A stretch of DNA of 12,884 nucleotides from Chloroflexota bacterium (GTDB lineage: Bacteria; Chloroflexota; Anaerolineae; Anaerolineales; Villigracilaceae): positions 1-12,884 of the forward strand of contig JAMDBC010000031.1 of the NCBI GenBank assembly GCA_023484185.1, given 5' to 3'. The translations under genes were made by a program, and so were the position numbers. Below are positions 12,196-12,884 of this stretch, in pieces. Each line of letters starts with the position of its first letter. Within the stretch, counting starts at the first letter, position 1. A model generated the notes under the pieces. It saw only the letters and a program-made list of their open reading frames with translations. It was not told where the DNA came from and did not search any database.

Positions 12196-12843
12196 ATGTT
12201 TGAAACCATCGGTCAAAAACTCAGGCGTTCTCGCCAGGAAAAACACCTCAGCCTCGAGCAAGTCTCGGCGGTCACACGAATTCGACCGCATAATCTCGAG
12301 GCCCTTGAGCGCGACGATCTTTCCGCCATTCCTTCCGCGGCGCAAGCGCGCGGATTTTTGCGCATCTATGCAGATTTTCTTGGCCTGGACGCGGATGAAC
12401 TCGTGCCGATGGCGCGCCCGCCCGAACCTCAACCAATCATCTCTTCGCCGGACGCTTTGACGCCGCTCGACGCGGAACGTCCAGCGGCTTCCGTTCAAGA
12501 GAGCATTTCCTCGCCCGCGCCGGCGCGTCCCAACCTGCTGACCAGTCTGCGCGACCGTTTCATGCGTCACTCAAATACAGAGCATACCGTCACTGACGCA
12601 CCCGGAACTGATGAGCAGCCTGCCGCTCTCGAACCAGCGTTCGTGCCGGCGCGCTATACAGAAGAATTGCCAGCCGAACCTGCGCCGGTTGTAGTTGAAG
12701 AACCAGCCGCAACAAGAGGACCGACGAAATCGGCAAAGCGTTCATCAAACAGAAAGACAATTACCGCGAAGAGATCCGCGCCCAAAAAGGCAAAGTCCTC
12801 TGCCACGACAAAAGCCGGACCGGGCGAGGAAATGCTCTCTTGA
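12196..12843 (+). CDS. RodZ-like HTH_25 protein, C-terminus unreliable
   Basis: Residues 1-72 form a Cro/C1-type HTH of the HTH_25 (RodZ N-terminal) kind: IGQKLRRSRQEKHLSLEQVS, then RIRPHNLEALERDD, then AQARGFLRIYADFLGLD. In RodZ this domain contacts MreB and links the rod-shape machinery to the membrane. What follows is a long Pro/Ala/Glu-rich linker and then a Ser/Lys-rich basic stretch (KSAKRSSNRKTITAKRSAPK); no membrane helix is reached. The last seven residues and the TGA stop come from the inverted copy of an earlier part of the same gene (12821-12884), so the apparent end is suspect. Upstream, TAAAAT at 12181-12186 could be a -10 with the ATG near the transcript start; no ribosome binding site is visible. 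A shorter HTH regulator with a disordered tail is the alternative. Confidence 0.7.
   Translation: MFETIGQKLRRSRQEKHLSLEQVSAVTRIRPHNLEALERDDLSAIPSAAQARGFLRIYADFLGLDADELVPMARPPEPQPIISSPDALTPLDAERPAASVQESISSPAPARPNLLTSLRDRFMRHSNTEHTVTDAPGTDEQPAALEPAFVPARYTEELPAEPAPVVVEEPAATRGPTKSAKRSSNRKTITAKRSAPKKAKSSATTKAGPGEEMLS
12454..12517 (+). repeat. left arm of a perfect 64-bp inverted repeat
   Basis: This segment, coding for part of the linker of the RodZ-like protein, is repeated base for base in reverse complement at 12821-12884, with a 303-base spacer. Confidence 0.95.
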
Positions 12844-12884
12844 ACGGAAGCCGCTGGACGTTCCGCGTCGAGCGGCGTCAAAGC
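12821..12884 (-). repeat. right arm of the 64-bp inverted repeat at window edge
   Basis: Exact reverse complement of 12454-12517, running to the very last base of the window. The identity is 64 of 64; just inside the junction a CCGG is shared after two mismatches. A recent inversion-duplication or a fold-back assembly or amplification chimera would produce this. Confidence 0.95.

Noticed and set aside
12654..12881. Minus-strand frame repeating TPLDAERPAASVQESISSP
   Set aside because: It arises only because the 64-bp inverted repeat puts part of the RodZ-like linker on the other strand; not an independent gene.

Overview
The window looks like an accessory-rich stretch of a bacterial chromosome of moderately high GC. 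The most likely source is a member of the Chloroflexota, class Anaerolineae. This rests on gene content and on the style of the dispersed palindromic repeats, not on a marker-gene comparison, so it is an inference. Both window edges cut through sequence: the left edge truncates a SanA-like gene, and the right edge lies inside a 64-bp inverted repeat that may be an assembly fold-back.

Layout. 1-1250 (+): the 3' end of a SanA/YdcF-type DUF218 gene, a REP-like hairpin, and an HD-domain phosphohydrolase. 1251-2342 (-): a decayed GT39-type glycosyltransferase with an in-frame TGA and a lost N-terminus. 2343-3009: a graveyard with one palindromic repeat, an ISAzo13-type transposase N-terminus with a frameshift, and IS66 transposase scraps fused to it. 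3010-3438 (+): a small cupin protein, followed by a strong bidirectional terminator.

3525-8336 (-) is the centrepiece, a five-gene co-directional cluster. In transcription order it has a 199-aa multi-spanning membrane protein, a 12-helix heme-copper-oxidase-like subunit I, a SUMF1/NirV-like lipoprotein (ATGA overlap), a protoheme IX farnesyltransferase (ctaB), and a 201-aa paralogue of the first protein. A divergent Crp/Fnr-family regulator (8600-9292, +) sits at its head behind a palindrome-rich intergenic region. The oxidase-like protein keeps the helix-II His and the helix-X HxH heme ligands. It has a GHLH motif in helix VI but no HH pair in helix VII. Together with a NirV-like partner lacking the FGE cysteine pair, heme O synthesis and a Crp/Fnr regulator, this suggests an uncharacterised terminal-oxidase or nitric-oxide-type respiratory module (inference).

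9293-12884: a truncated second ctaB copy, lysA and a FtsB/DivIC-like gene on the minus strand; then, divergently, rplI with a charged C-terminal tail behind a clean sigma-70 promoter, and a RodZ-like HTH gene.

At least four palindromic repeat units of three or four designs are scattered through the window. One of them is inserted in frame in the signal peptide of the SUMF1-like lipoprotein and adds 46 codons without breaking the reading frame.
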